A stretch of 64,000 bases of DNA from SXRF01 sp038043465 (GTDB lineage Bacteria > Pseudomonadota > Alphaproteobacteria > Rickettsiales > SXRF01). Below, one piece after another: positions 8,787 to 17,640 of the stretch. The stretch covers positions 62,001 to 126,000 of the forward strand of contig JBBTBX010000005.1 of the NCBI GenBank assembly GCA_038043465.1. Direction: 5' to 3'. Numbering within the stretch: the first letter of the stretch is position 1; each line of letters opens with the position of its first letter. The position numbers and the translations under genes are program-made. The notes below the pieces were generated by a model. The model was not told the origin of the DNA. It made no database searches and saw nothing but the letters and a program-made list of their open reading frames with translations.

Positions 8787-10463
8787 ATGCGTAAACTGAT
8801 TCTTCTCGGACTGGTGACTTTTGTTTTAATGTTTTCTGCTGTTATCAGCATAGTCTGGTTCAGCCGTGCTTCTGACGTAAAAAAAGATGTTGAGGCATAT
8901 CTAAACTCCGTTGGTACTGAAAACCTTAAAGTCACCTATAAGGAAGTCAATGTATCAGGTTTTCCCGTATCTATGAACGTATCAATTGTAAACCCGCGCA
9001 TCACCGGACGCATTAACAGGTTTATGGAAGAAGTTAGCTTAAATAAAATTTTTAATCTTAATAATATGCCGGAATGGCATGAAGATTACGCATTGAATGG
9101 TTCAATCAACCTTATAGCCAATGCTTTTTCTAATAAGTTCAGAGTGGAATCACATGGAGAACTTGTAGGAAAAGGCAGTATTAGGGATAGAACCGTTGCT
9201 ACTCTTAACCAACCGAGTGGAAGCACTATCTGTGAGCTGCAACTGGTAAATGATGGCTGGTTGCTGGGCAATTTGTGGGATTTTTATTTATTACATAAAG
9301 ATAAAGCTAAGATTGCTCAAAATACGCGCTCTATCGATTGCGTTATCCCCGCCACAAATATAACAAACAAAGAAACCAAAGAACCGCTAATGACCTATGG
9401 CAGTTCGCGCTTTTTTATCTCTCGTAATCCACAGAAAGATCATGCAGACATACGCCTGTATATCCTGATAAAAGATATGGAAGCGACAAATTCCTACGAT
9501 GTTATTTATAAATTATATGCAAACGCCTTATCCCCGGAAACAGTTTCCGTTGTGCCTTCAAGTTATGGCAAGCAGAATACGGAAATAGATATTTTATACA
9601 GTGGAACTGAAAATTGGAAAACTCCGCAGGCTATGAATTCCCCTCTTAGCTTGAAAATCAACAAGTTCTTGCTGGCGAACAGTGCTTATCAAAGCGATAC
9701 CAGCGCATCTTTTACCTATAATACAAAAGATAGTATGAGAAATGCGTCTTTTTCCTATAAAACTGAAACAACAGCGACAGAATTACTGCGGAGTATTTTG
9801 CACACACAATTCTATAATATGATAGAACAGCTGAAACGAGGCAGCTCCGAATACGCGCAGGAAACCAAGCTTAAACTATCTCGTATGTCAAAAGAAGATA
9901 CAAATAAAATGTTGTATTCTGTTATCCCTGATTTTAACGCTCTTGGTAAAATTACAACCAAAATTGATGCAAGTTATGCTGGCAATGATAGTTTTACAAA
10001 TTTCAACGCTGATTTAAAAGCACTTGATTTCTCAACCGCTTCCTATGGAGTAACTACCACAGGCTCCATCAAAGCAGATGCTGCTAATCCGATTCCTGGC
10101 GGCAATTTATCAATTACCTGCGCCAATTGCGCCGTGATGCTTGATAATATGGCTGCTTACGTAGAGAATTTGCAATATGCCATGTCCATCTTTAGCCCAA
10201 AAAACAATTCCCAACTCGCGAATATAACCAGCGATTCAGTCAAATCTTTCAAGGAATTCCTTCTGGCTCTTATTCCCGCTGGAACTGCTGAGAATAATGG
10301 TACTTTGAAATTTGACATCATAAATGATGGCAAAAACTTGACCGTAAACGGTAAGAATAGCATTGAGGTACTGGCGTTATTTAATAAGCATGTTGCGAAA
10401 ATACCGGAAATGGAAACCACCGCTCCTGTTCCAGCTCCAGCACCTGCTCCGAAGAATAAGTAA
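8787..10463 (+). CDS. DUF2125-like exported/membrane-anchored protein
   Basis: About 558 residues with an N-terminal hydrophobic segment (LILLGLVTFVLMFSAVISIV), so membrane-anchored or exported with the bulk in the periplasm. The opening KVTYKEVNVSGFPVSMNVSI resembles the start of alphaproteobacterial DUF2125 proteins, which have a GFP motif after a signal anchor; assignment is by pattern only. The C-terminus is a Pro/Ala tail (APVPAPAPAPKNK). A GTG at 8775 is in frame, but the ATG at 8787 is preceded by AAGTGGAT at suitable spacing and puts the basic residues directly before the hydrophobic segment, so I chose it. Function unknown. Confidence 0.75.
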   Translation: MRKLILLGLVTFVLMFSAVISIVWFSRASDVKKDVEAYLNSVGTENLKVTYKEVNVSGFPVSMNVSIVNPRITGRINRFMEEVSLNKIFNLNNMPEWHEDYALNGSINLIANAFSNKFRVESHGELVGKGSIRDRTVATLNQPSGSTICELQLVNDGWLLGNLWDFYLLHKDKAKIAQNTRSIDCVIPATNITNKETKEPLMTYGSSRFFISRNPQKDHADIRLYILIKDMEATNSYDVIYKLYANALSPETVSVVPSSYGKQNTEIDILYSGTENWKTPQAMNSPLSLKINKFLLANSAYQSDTSASFTYNTKDSMRNASFSYKTETTATELLRSILHTQFYNMIEQLKRGSSEYAQETKLKLSRMSKEDTNKMLYSVIPDFNALGKITTKIDASYAGNDSFTNFNADLKALDFSTASYGVTTTGSIKADAANPIPGGNLSITCANCAVMLDNMAAYVENLQYAMSIFSPKNNSQLANITSDSVKSFKEFLLALIPAGTAENNGTLKFDIINDGKNLTVNGKNSIEVLALFNKHVAKIPEMETTAPVPAPAPAPKNK

Positions 10464-10465
10464 TA

Positions 10466-10663
10466 TTACTCAGCTTTCTTAGGAATACCCGGTTTTTCAC
10501 CAGCCTCAAGCTCGCGCACATCGACCGCATGCTCAGAGCGCAGGAAACTCACTTCTCGCATGACCTGTGCCATAGCTTCCTGCGGCAACTGTTCTGGTGG
10601 CAGATAGTGCTTTTTGCGTTTTCTTTTGAAAAGCAGCTCAAATAATCTTTTAAATATATTCAT
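10466..10663 (-). CDS. Small conserved-looking hypothetical protein
   Basis: A 65-residue product with a very basic N-terminal third (FKRLFELLFKRKRKKHYLP) and an acidic/helical remainder (MAQVMREVSFLRSEHAVDVRELEAGEK). It is convergent with the DUF2125-like gene, with 2 nt between stops, and divergent from pabB. Family not recognised. The amphipathic basic start could associate with membrane or nucleic acid. Confidence 0.55.
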   Translation of the reverse strand: MNIFKRLFELLFKRKRKKHYLPPEQLPQEAMAQVMREVSFLRSEHAVDVRELEAGEKPGIPKKAE

Positions 10664-10683
10664 GCTGCATTAATAACTAGTTT

Positions 10684-11976
10684 ATGGCTAATCCGCAATA
10701 TACTCAAAAAACTATTTCATGGTGTTCGCCTCTGGAACTGGCAGAACGCATAAATGAGCCATATTGGGTTTTGTTATATTCCGGCGTTAGGGCGCACTAT
10801 ACCGGGCGTTACAGCTACCTCGCCTGTGGCTTGCAACAACATATAACCGGCAATGATTTTGCTGAATTTTCCCGCCATCTTTCCAATAACAAACAATGTT
10901 TTGAAAATGCGTGGTTTGGCTATCTGGGTTATGGCTTAAAAAACACTCTGGAAAATCTGGAAAAAGATAAGCCAGACTGGCTACAAATGCCGCATCTGCA
11001 GATGCTTAATTTCGCGAACATCTACCAGTTTGATCATGAAAGCAAAACTCTGATATTATGGAGCAATGGCAACTCCAACTCACCAGTTCTTAAACAGCAA
11101 GTCGCCAGCACAATTCCTCCCATAAAAAATATCACCTCAAATATGACCCGCGCTGAGTATCTGCAAAAAGCCGCACATGTCATTGAGCGCATCCACGCCG
11201 GTGATTTATATCAAGCCAATCTCACCCGTAAATTTTATGGTGAATTTGTGGAAAATCCTGATTGCTTCCAGCTATTCAAAAATCTTTGCGGGGTAAGCCC
11301 CGCGCCCTATAGTGCCTTTATAAAACTGGGTGATAGTTGTATAGTTTCCTCCAGTCCGGAACTATTCATGAATATCGACGCAGCTGGCAACATAACCACC
11401 CGCCCGATCAAAGGCACCGCCCCACGCGGAGCTGATGAAAAATCCGACGCAGAGTTACGCCGTAAACTCAGCGAAAGCGAAAAAGACCGCGCCGAAAACC
11501 TGATGATTGTCGATTTAATGCGTAATGATCTGGCAAGGTCATGCGTAACCGGCAGCATAAAAACCGAGTCCCTGTTCGACATCACCACCCACGCCACCAT
11601 CCATCATCTCTCCAGCACGGTAAGCGGTAAAAAATCTGCAAGCCACAGCACCATTGATTCTGTCAAAGCCGCCTTCCCCCCCGGCTCAATGACCGGCGCA
11701 CCCAAAATCCACGCCATGAATCTCTGCAGTCAGCTTGAACAACAGATACGCGGTGTTTATAGCGGGGCAATCGGTTGGTTCGGTGGCGACGGAAGCTGTG
11801 AATTATCCGTAGTTATCCGCACTTTGATAATAAAGGACAAAAAATTTGAATTTCAGGTTGGTGGCGGCATAGTCGCCGATTCCACCCCGGAAAAAGAGCT
11901 GGACGAGCTGATAAACAAGGCAAAAGGCATTATGCTGGCACTTGGCTACCCCCTACAGAGGCTTGCGGAGATATAA
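10684..11976 (+). CDS. pabB: Aminodeoxychorismate synthase component I
   Basis: Converts chorismate to 4-amino-4-deoxychorismate for p-aminobenzoate and folate. The chorismate-binding domain has RPIKGTAPRG; the Lys of PIKGT is the PabB-type active-site lysine, whereas TrpE in this window has PIAGT. Further motifs are ENLMIVDLMRNDL, PGSMTGAPKI and GAIGWFGGDGSCELSVV. The 430-residue chain has only a short N-terminal domain and no fused amidotransferase or lyase, so the glutaminase partner must come from elsewhere, possibly the TrpG encoded at 28387 acting in both complexes. It fits with the nearby folate genes. Confidence 0.9.
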   Translation: MANPQYTQKTISWCSPLELAERINEPYWVLLYSGVRAHYTGRYSYLACGLQQHITGNDFAEFSRHLSNNKQCFENAWFGYLGYGLKNTLENLEKDKPDWLQMPHLQMLNFANIYQFDHESKTLILWSNGNSNSPVLKQQVASTIPPIKNITSNMTRAEYLQKAAHVIERIHAGDLYQANLTRKFYGEFVENPDCFQLFKNLCGVSPAPYSAFIKLGDSCIVSSSPELFMNIDAAGNITTRPIKGTAPRGADEKSDAELRRKLSESEKDRAENLMIVDLMRNDLARSCVTGSIKTESLFDITTHATIHHLSSTVSGKKSASHSTIDSVKAAFPPGSMTGAPKIHAMNLCSQLEQQIRGVYSGAIGWFGGDGSCELSVVIRTLIIKDKKFEFQVGGGIVADSTPEKELDELINKAKGIMLALGYPLQRLAEI

Positions 11977-11978
11977 TA

Positions 11979-12069
11979 GTCCATTGCAAGCATTTTTATA
12001 AAAAATGCGTGGCAATCCAGCAAATTGTCATTAAGTAAAACTGGATTGCTTCGCTACGCTCGCAATGAC
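11979..12069. repeat. CATTGC...GCAATGAC palindromic element
   Basis: The left part reads CCATTGCAAGC ... TGCGTGGCAATCCAG and the right part CTGGATTGCTTCGC ... GCTCGCAATGAC, forming long imperfect inverted arms. The same element is found inside flhF at 53194-53284. It lies directly after the pabB stop. Confidence 0.75.
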
Positions 12070-12107
12070 AAATCATTATAATTCAATATATTAACCACAT
12101 ATTTTAA

Positions 12108-12122
12108 CTGTAACAAAAACTT
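12108..12122 (+). promoter_or_regulatory. 15-bp motif shared with the 15473 gene
   Basis: CTGTAACAAAAACTT occurs 72 nt before the ATG at 12194 and again, identically, 85 nt before the ATG at 15473 (15374-15388). Each copy is followed by an AT-rich stretch with a -10-like sequence (CTATATTAAAACC here, ATATGTTAAAATCC there). It may be a shared promoter element or activator site. Confidence 0.4.
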
Positions 12123-12193
12123 CATATTCATTTATAAGTTTTTGTGCTAGATTTGTTAACTATATTAAAACCAACTAATAATGAGAGAATGTT

Positions 12194-12505
12194 ATGGCTG
12201 ATCAGTTAACCCAAGAACAAATAGCTAATTACGAAAGACTTCTTGATAAAGAAAAAAAGCAAAGAGAAATAAATGGTGATAAAAACACAGCATGTTTTGT
12301 CACTGGTGGAATTGCAGGTCTGATTGGTGCATCCTCAGCTGTCCCTATTTCTGCTGGTGTTGGTGCCCCTTTAGGATTTGCTCTTGGCTTTGCTGGTGGA
12401 TGTGCGCTCGGTGATGGGGCAGTAGATGTATATCACAGAGTAACCGGAACTTTAAATGACCATGCAATGAGGACGTTTGGCAATAAAGAAGGCCAAGGTC
12501 GCTAA
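12194..12505 (+). CDS. Glycine-zipper-type hypothetical protein
   Basis: A 103-residue product of unknown family. A charged helical start (about 1-33) precedes a long small-residue hydrophobic stretch (about 34-76: TGGIAGLIGASSAVPISAG, GAPLGFALGFAGGCALGDG) with GxxxG-like spacing, as in glycine-zipper proteins that insert into membranes. The C-terminus is polar. There is no signal peptide at the N-terminus. The ATG is preceded by GAGAG. It shares an upstream 15-mer with the gene at 15473, whose product also has Gly/Ala-rich hydrophobic segments. Confidence 0.65.
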   Translation: MADQLTQEQIANYERLLDKEKKQREINGDKNTACFVTGGIAGLIGASSAVPISAGVGAPLGFALGFAGGCALGDGAVDVYHRVTGTLNDHAMRTFGNKEGQGR

Positions 12506-12574
12506 CCTACCTATAATTTCCCTGCAAAAACTACCAACCCCCGCTTGCTAATTCCCGAAAATATTTTATAAATT

Positions 12575-12600
12575 GTCATACCGCTGAAGGGCGGTATCCA
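12575..12600. repeat. GTCATACCGC hairpin upstream of ilvD
   Basis: GTCATACCGCTGAAGGGCGGTATCCA forms a stem of ATACCGC with GCGGTAT. Near-identical copies are at 15275-15300 and 54908-54933. It lies 24 nt before the ilvD start. Confidence 0.75.
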
Positions 12601-12624
12601 TGCCAATTTTTATCGAGCCACAAA

Positions 12625-14346
12625 ATGACCAAAACCTACGGAAAATCCCGCCTCCCCAGCCGCCACGTAACCGAAGGGCCGCAACGCGCGCCGCACCGTT
12701 CCTATCTCTATGCCATGGGTATAACCGAAGCGGGCATCAACGCCCCTCTGGTTGGAGTAGCCACAACCTGGAACGAAGCAGCACCTTGTAACATCACCCT
12801 TGCCCGTCAGGCTCAAGTGGTAAAAAAAGGTGTGGCAGCAGCAGGCGGAACACCGCGCGAGTTCACCACCATCACCGTAACTGATGGCATCGCGATGGGG
12901 CATCAAGGCATGAAATCCTCGCTGGTCTCGCGCGAAGTGATAGCCGATTCGGTTGAGCTTACCATGCGCGGTCATAGCTATGACGCGCTGGTTGGACTCG
13001 CCGGCTGCGACAAATCACTTCCCGGTCTTATGATGGCAATGGTACGCCTCAACGTTCCCAGCGTGTTTATTTATGGCGGTTCAATCCTACCCGGAAAATA
13101 CAAAGGTAAACAGGTGACTGTGGTTGATGTGTTTGAAGGTGTCGGGCAACATAGCGCGGGTAATATGAGCGCGGAAGATTTGCACGAGCTGGAACAAGCC
13201 GCCTGCCCATCAGCCGGTTCATGTGGCGGGCAATTCACCGCCAACACTATGGCATGCGTGTCTGAGGCAATCGGCCTTGCCCTGCCCAATTCCGCAGGTG
13301 CGCCCGCGCCGTATGAATCGCGTGATGCTTTTGGTTTTGAATCTGGCCGTGCGGTTATGGAACTGCTTAAAAACAAAATCCGCCCGCGTGATATCGTCAC
13401 CCGCAAATCTCTGGAAAACGCTGCGGCCGTGGTTGCAGCAACCGGTGGCTCCACCAATGCTGCCCTGCATCTCCCCGCCATCGCCAATGAATGTGGCATT
13501 GATTTTGACATTCACGCAGTTGGTGAAATCTTTAAACGCACACCATACCTAGCTGACCTGATGCCCGGTGGCAAATATTCCGCCAAGGATCTATACGAAG
13601 TCGGCGGTGTGCAGATTGTACTTAAAACCCTACTCGATGGTGGCTTCCTGCATGGCGACTGCCTGACCGTCACCGGAAAAACCATGGCTGAAAATCTGAA
13701 AAATGTAAAATTCCCAGAAGGTCAGGAAGTAGTCCGTCCGCATAACAACCCATTCACCAAAACCGGCGGTGTAGTCGTGCTGAAAGGTAACCTTGCACCG
13801 GAAGGAGCGATTGTAAAAGTCGCCGGCATGAAAAACCTGGTATTCACAGGTACAGCCCTGTGTTTCGACTGCGAGGAAGATGCTTTTGCTGCAGTGGAAC
13901 AACGCAAATATAAAGACGGCGATGTCATCATCATCCGTTATGAAGGGCCAAAAGGCGGGCCTGGCATGCGCGAAATGCTATCCACCACCGCAGCTTTATA
14001 CGGGCAAGGCGCAGGCGATAAAGTTGCACTCATCACTGACGGACGTTTTTCCGGTGGCACGCGCGGTTTCTGCATCGGTCATGTCGGGCCGGAAGCAGCA
14101 CTGGGTGGAGCTATTGGGCTACTTAAAGATGGTGATAAAATCACCATTGATGCCATAGAAGGAAAAATTACCGTCGATTTGTCAGATGATGAGATCGCCA
14201 AACGCCGCGCCGCGTGGAAGCCACGGGTGAATGATTATGGCTCGGGCGCACTGTGGAAATACGCACAGCTGGTTGGCTCTGCCGAAAAAGGCGCGCTGAC
14301 TCACCAAGGCGCAAGCGCGGAAACACATATCTATGCGGATATTTAG
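12625..14346 (+). CDS. ilvD: Dihydroxy-acid dehydratase
   Basis: Fe-S enzyme dehydrating dihydroxy acids to the 2-keto acid precursors of valine, isoleucine and leucine. The conserved GLAGCDKSLPG (about residues 118-128) and CPSAGSCGGQFTANTM (about 193-208) carry cluster-ligand cysteines, and the C-terminal domain has FTKTGGVVVLKGNLAPEG and FCIGHVGPEA. Length of 573 is within the family range. The start MTKTYGKSRLPSRHVTEG fits the family, although no good Shine-Dalgarno precedes it; a repeat hairpin lies just upstream. The 3' end overlaps the next gene by 14 nt. Confidence 0.95.
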   Translation: MTKTYGKSRLPSRHVTEGPQRAPHRSYLYAMGITEAGINAPLVGVATTWNEAAPCNITLARQAQVVKKGVAAAGGTPREFTTITVTDGIAMGHQGMKSSLVSREVIADSVELTMRGHSYDALVGLAGCDKSLPGLMMAMVRLNVPSVFIYGGSILPGKYKGKQVTVVDVFEGVGQHSAGNMSAEDLHELEQAACPSAGSCGGQFTANTMACVSEAIGLALPNSAGAPAPYESRDAFGFESGRAVMELLKNKIRPRDIVTRKSLENAAAVVAATGGSTNAALHLPAIANECGIDFDIHAVGEIFKRTPYLADLMPGGKYSAKDLYEVGGVQIVLKTLLDGGFLHGDCLTVTGKTMAENLKNVKFPEGQEVVRPHNNPFTKTGGVVVLKGNLAPEGAIVKVAGMKNLVFTGTALCFDCEEDAFAAVEQRKYKDGDVIIIRYEGPKGGPGMREMLSTTAALYGQGAGDKVALITDGRFSGGTRGFCIGHVGPEAALGGAIGLLKDGDKITIDAIEGKITVDLSDDEIAKRRAAWKPRVNDYGSGALWKYAQLVGSAEKGALTHQGASAETHIYADI

Positions 14347-15274
14347 TCGCGGGTTTGTTTGCATCTCAGCAAGCATAGGTCTAATTCTCTGCCTGCTTGC
14401 GGGTAAATTCTGGATAGCCGATCTCGCCATCCATTGGCGTTTGCACATGGCGGTGGTTTCCTTGTTTTTCGCCTTGGTATTTCTATTTAAACCCCGCAAA
14501 ATTCTTGCCGTATGGATGCTGGCTCTCGCAATTGGCTTCGCGCTTCCGGCATATCAAGTGTTTTCTCCTGCTCCAATTCCCGAAGGCACAGAAAAAGCTC
14601 GAATCAAAATCCTGCAATTCAACATACTTTATATTAATGACGAATTCAAAAAAACGATTCCGTGGATAATTGAACAGAATGCCGACATAGTCGTGCTTCA
14701 GGAAATAACTGAACCACGCGCCAATGAATTAACAGAACTGAAAAAGCATTATAGCTGGTCACAGATAAGAACAAATGACAAACGCCGGGCTTTCGGTATG
14801 GCGATATTCAGCAAGCTTCCAGTCAAAAAATTTGATTATATAGACATTGGCGATGGCTGGAATCACTACACCCGCACCGAATTCAGCGTAAACAACCTGC
14901 AACTGAATCTATATGAACTGCACACACCACCACCGGTTTCCGAGCATTTCTTTGAACTGCGTAACCAGAATCTCTCAGTACTCGCCGATGTCATGAGCAA
15001 AGATGAATCACCACACCGCATATTAATCGGCGATATGAACAGCACCATTTATTCGCCGTATCTGCAGAATGTTCTGACCAGCGCGAAGCTCTACTCCAAC
15101 CAGCAAAACTATAATATGGAAGGAACATGGCCAAGCTTCCTGCCAGTGCCACTGCGCATCGGAATTGACCATGTCATCGCTTCAAAGCAGATTAAAATCG
15201 AAAACCGCGAAATAGCTAAAGAACAAAATTCCGACCATTTGCCAATTATTACGACCTTATCGCTGTATGAATGA
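14333..15274 (+). CDS. Membrane-anchored endonuclease/exonuclease/phosphatase family protein
   Basis: A 313-residue protein with three predicted N-terminal membrane segments (about residues 8-26, 36-54 and 57-78), then an EEP domain. Characteristic motifs are ILQFNI, ADIVVLQEIT (catalytic Glu), RILIGDMNS (Asp/Asn), IDHVIAS and NSDHLPII (Asp-His). Such proteins hydrolyse phosphodiesters; whether this one acts on nucleic acid, lipid or sugar phosphate cannot be told. The start overlaps ilvD by 14 nt in another frame. The stop TGA is followed immediately by a GTCATACC repeat. Confidence 0.85.
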   Translation: MRIFSRGFVCISASIGLILCLLAGKFWIADLAIHWRLHMAVVSLFFALVFLFKPRKILAVWMLALAIGFALPAYQVFSPAPIPEGTEKARIKILQFNILYINDEFKKTIPWIIEQNADIVVLQEITEPRANELTELKKHYSWSQIRTNDKRRAFGMAIFSKLPVKKFDYIDIGDGWNHYTRTEFSVNNLQLNLYELHTPPPVSEHFFELRNQNLSVLADVMSKDESPHRILIGDMNSTIYSPYLQNVLTSAKLYSNQQNYNMEGTWPSFLPVPLRIGIDHVIASKQIKIENREIAKEQNSDHLPIITTLSLYE

Positions 15275-15300
15275 GTCATACCGCCGAAGGGCGGTATCCA
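15275..15300. repeat. GTCATACCGCC hairpin
   Basis: GTCATACCGCC ... GGCGGTATCCA, nearly identical to the copy at 12575. It abuts the preceding stop codon and could act as a transcription-end hairpin. Confidence 0.75.
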
Positions 15301-15373
15301 TACCAGATACACTATTGCTCATCTCTGGCATAAATATTTTATTATTATCAATATGTTATATACTATAATATTG

Positions 15374-15388
15374 CTGTAACAAAAACTT
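15374..15388 (+). promoter_or_regulatory. 15-bp motif shared with the 12194 gene
   Basis: Second identical copy of CTGTAACAAAAACTT, upstream of the gene at 15473; an AT-rich -10-like sequence follows near 15417-15432. Confidence 0.4.
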
Positions 15389-15472
15389 AACATAACCCAG
15401 ATTGCCTATATTATCGAATATGTTAAAATCCTTAACAGTTTAGGTATTAAGTTTATAAAAATTGGGGGATTT

Positions 15473-15964
15473 ATGGGTGATACATTGAAAACTATTGGCG
15501 TGACAGTACTCAGTGGAGCTTTAGGTGCTGGTGGAGATGTAATCGATAATAAATTGAAAGTGCCGGTTCCGGAATTTAAAGAACACGCATGTGAAGCACC
15601 CATTAAACACCTTATAGAAACTGAAATTCCTACCTATAAACAGCCCCCATTAGATCTAACTGGTGGCGCATCATCTAAAAAATCAGATAGTGATACACTT
15701 GCCGAAATAGGAAGACAAGACGCAGTCAAAGGAAAAACGGCAGGAATTATTGATGAGGTCAGAAAAGTAGAAGAAGGTCGTAGTAAACAAGTAAATGCAG
15801 CAGAAGATCATAATAATAATCATTACGGAATGTATATTGGTGCCGGAGCTGTGCCAGCAGGTCTTGCTGTTAAAGGAGTAGCTGGCTGGATTGCAAGAAA
15901 CAGAGAAGAAAGAGAAGCAGTTGCTGCCGCTTCACAAGGGCGTGGCGTAAGCATAAGTGGCTAA
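15473..15964 (+). CDS. Hypothetical protein with small-residue hydrophobic segments
   Basis: A 163-residue product of unrecognised family. The N-terminus (TIGVTVLSGALGAGGDVI) and a later segment (MYIGAGAVPAGLAVKGVAGW, about residues 121-140) are Gly/Ala-rich and hydrophobic; the middle is polar and charged. The Shine-Dalgarno is good (GGGGGA, 5 nt before ATG). An upstream 15-mer is shared with the gene at 12194, suggesting the two are controlled together. Confidence 0.65.
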   Translation: MGDTLKTIGVTVLSGALGAGGDVIDNKLKVPVPEFKEHACEAPIKHLIETEIPTYKQPPLDLTGGASSKKSDSDTLAEIGRQDAVKGKTAGIIDEVRKVEEGRSKQVNAAEDHNNNHYGMYIGAGAVPAGLAVKGVAGWIARNREEREAVAAASQGRGVSISG

Positions 15965-15984
15965 CAATCTAAACATGTACTCTT

Positions 15985-16013
15985 GCCACCCCACATTTAT
16001 TGCGGGGTCTGGA
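15985..16013. repeat. CACCCC/GGGGTCTGG hairpin
   Basis: GCCACCCCACATTTATTGCGGGGTCTGG resembles the hairpins at 54959-54988 and within folP. It lies between the convergent 15473 gene and ntrX. Confidence 0.6.
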
Positions 16014-16022
16014 GTTATGAAA

Positions 16023-17414
16023 TTACCCAACCTTCTCCTCAGAAGTCGCTATCCCCAGAAGCTTCAGCTTACGGTGTAATGCCGAGCGTTCCATCCCAAC
16101 GAAAGAGGATGTGCGCGAGATATTACCACCGAAACGTTCAATCTGCGCTGCCAGATATTGCTTCTCAAAAAGTTCACGCGCATCACGCAGCACCATCGAC
16201 ATAATATCCGAGTTGGTTTCCGGGCGGGCAAGAACCGGATTAGATGTCAGTATTTCCGGCGGCAATTCATCAGCGGTGATATTGTCGGCGCGTCCGGTGG
16301 TCATAATGAGCAGCCATTCCATCATATTGCGTAGCTGGCGCACATTGCCCGGCCAGCCATAGGCTTGGAGCATTACGATCGCTTCCTGTGACAGGTTACG
16401 CACCGGAAGCCCCGCCATCTCCGAAGCCCGCCTCAGGAAATAGCTGCATAATTCCGGAATATCCTCGCGTCGTTCTTTAAGCGATGGAATCCGCACCGGC
16501 ACAACATTCAGGCGGTAATATAAATCTTCGCGGAAGCGACCGGCAGCAATTTCACTTTCCAGATTATGGTTAGTGGCGGCGATAACCCGCACATCAACTT
16601 CCACCTTCTGTTTACCGCGCTGGCGGGTAAAGCCCTGCTCTTGCAATGCCCGAAGCATTTTGCCCTGAATTTCCAGCGGTATATCCATAACTTCATCAAT
16701 AAATAAAGTGCCGTTATGAGCGCGTTCAAACACTCCAAGCTTTTCAGCACCTCCCGTCGGGTTGGAATCCTCAACCCCGAACAATTCCGCTTCTACCTTG
16801 TCAGCAGAAAGCCCAGATACATTCATCACCACAAAATTAGCAGCATTCCTTGTCGATTTAGAGTGCAGCAAACGGGCAAACATTTCCTTACCAGCCCCCG
16901 GCGCACCGGTTATCAGAACCCGGCTGGCGGTCGGAGCAACTTTTTCAATGGTAGTACGCAGCTGTTGGGTGATCTGTGAAGTACCATTAAGCTGCATTTC
17001 CAGTTTACCACGGGTTTTAAGCTCTGAATTTTCGTTCTTAAGCTTGGCATTTTCCAAAGCCCGCTCCACTACCAGCAGCAGCCTGTCTTCCTTGAACGGC
17101 TTTTCGATAAAATCGTAAGCCCCCATTTTAATTGAAGAAACCGCAGTTTCTATATTGCCATGTCCGCTTATCATGATAACCGGAATATGTGGGTATTTTT
17201 TCTTCACAAGCTCAAGGATACCAAGACCGTCCAGCTCGCTCCCCTGCAACCATATATCAAGGATAAGTGCCGATGGCACACGTTCCGCAAGAGCCTTAAA
17301 CGCCGAATCGCTATTATGCGCGGTACGCGTGTCATATTTCGCGTCTTTTAATATATCCGAGATTAACCCACGAATATCAGTTTCATCATCAACAATAAGA
17401 ATGTCAGCAGTCAT
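16023..17414 (-). CDS. ntrX: NtrX-type response regulator
   Basis: Three domains: receiver (about 1-120, phospho-acceptor Asp in SALILDIWLQG), AAA+ (about 140-370, Walker A GAPGAGKEMF, Walker B GTLFIDEVMD) and a C-terminal Fis-type HTH (NISRTSSFVGMERSALHRK). The sigma54-contacting GAFTGA motif is absent; its place reads GVEDSNPTGGAEKLGVF, as is known for alphaproteobacterial NtrX, so it probably acts without sigma54 activation. It is paired with the NtrY kinase gene upstream, separated by about 225 bp containing heptad arrays. It likely controls nitrogen, redox or envelope genes. Confidence 0.92.
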   Translation of the reverse strand: MTADILIVDDETDIRGLISDILKDAKYDTRTAHNSDSAFKALAERVPSALILDIWLQGSELDGLGILELVKKKYPHIPVIMISGHGNIETAVSSIKMGAYDFIEKPFKEDRLLLVVERALENAKLKNENSELKTRGKLEMQLNGTSQITQQLRTTIEKVAPTASRVLITGAPGAGKEMFARLLHSKSTRNAANFVVMNVSGLSADKVEAELFGVEDSNPTGGAEKLGVFERAHNGTLFIDEVMDIPLEIQGKMLRALQEQGFTRQRGKQKVEVDVRVIAATNHNLESEIAAGRFREDLYYRLNVVPVRIPSLKERREDIPELCSYFLRRASEMAGLPVRNLSQEAIVMLQAYGWPGNVRQLRNMMEWLLIMTTGRADNITADELPPEILTSNPVLARPETNSDIMSMVLRDARELFEKQYLAAQIERFGGNISRTSSFVGMERSALHRKLKLLGIATSEEKVG

Positions 17415-17423
17415 AATGCCTCA

Positions 17424-17460
17424 AGTGGTAAGTGATTAGTAGTTAGTGGTGAGTGAGTAG
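17424..17460. repeat. Heptad array, left arm
   Basis: Five 7-bp units: AGTGGTA AGTGATT AGTAGTT AGTGGTG AGTGAGT. Its reverse complement resembles the right end of the array at 17586-17640, so the two can pair as arms around an AT-rich centre. It lies between ntrY and ntrX. Confidence 0.7.
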
Positions 17461-17585
17461 AAGAAACTAACTTTTTCTGTAATGATTTTTGCAAACCATT
17501 TTTTATTTTTGCTATTAGCTTATTTACACACTGTTTATACAAAGTACATGATATCATAGCTTGAATCCTAAAATAAAAGTGCTGC

Positions 17586-17640
17586 CTTCTTACCTCTTAC
17601 CTCTTACCTCTTACCTCTTACCACCATCTACTCATCACTA
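17586..17640. repeat. Heptad array, right arm
   Basis: Units CTTCTTA, four CCTCTTA, CCACCAT, CTACTCA, then TCACTA: period 7 throughout. It ends exactly at the stop codon of ntrY. Confidence 0.8.
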
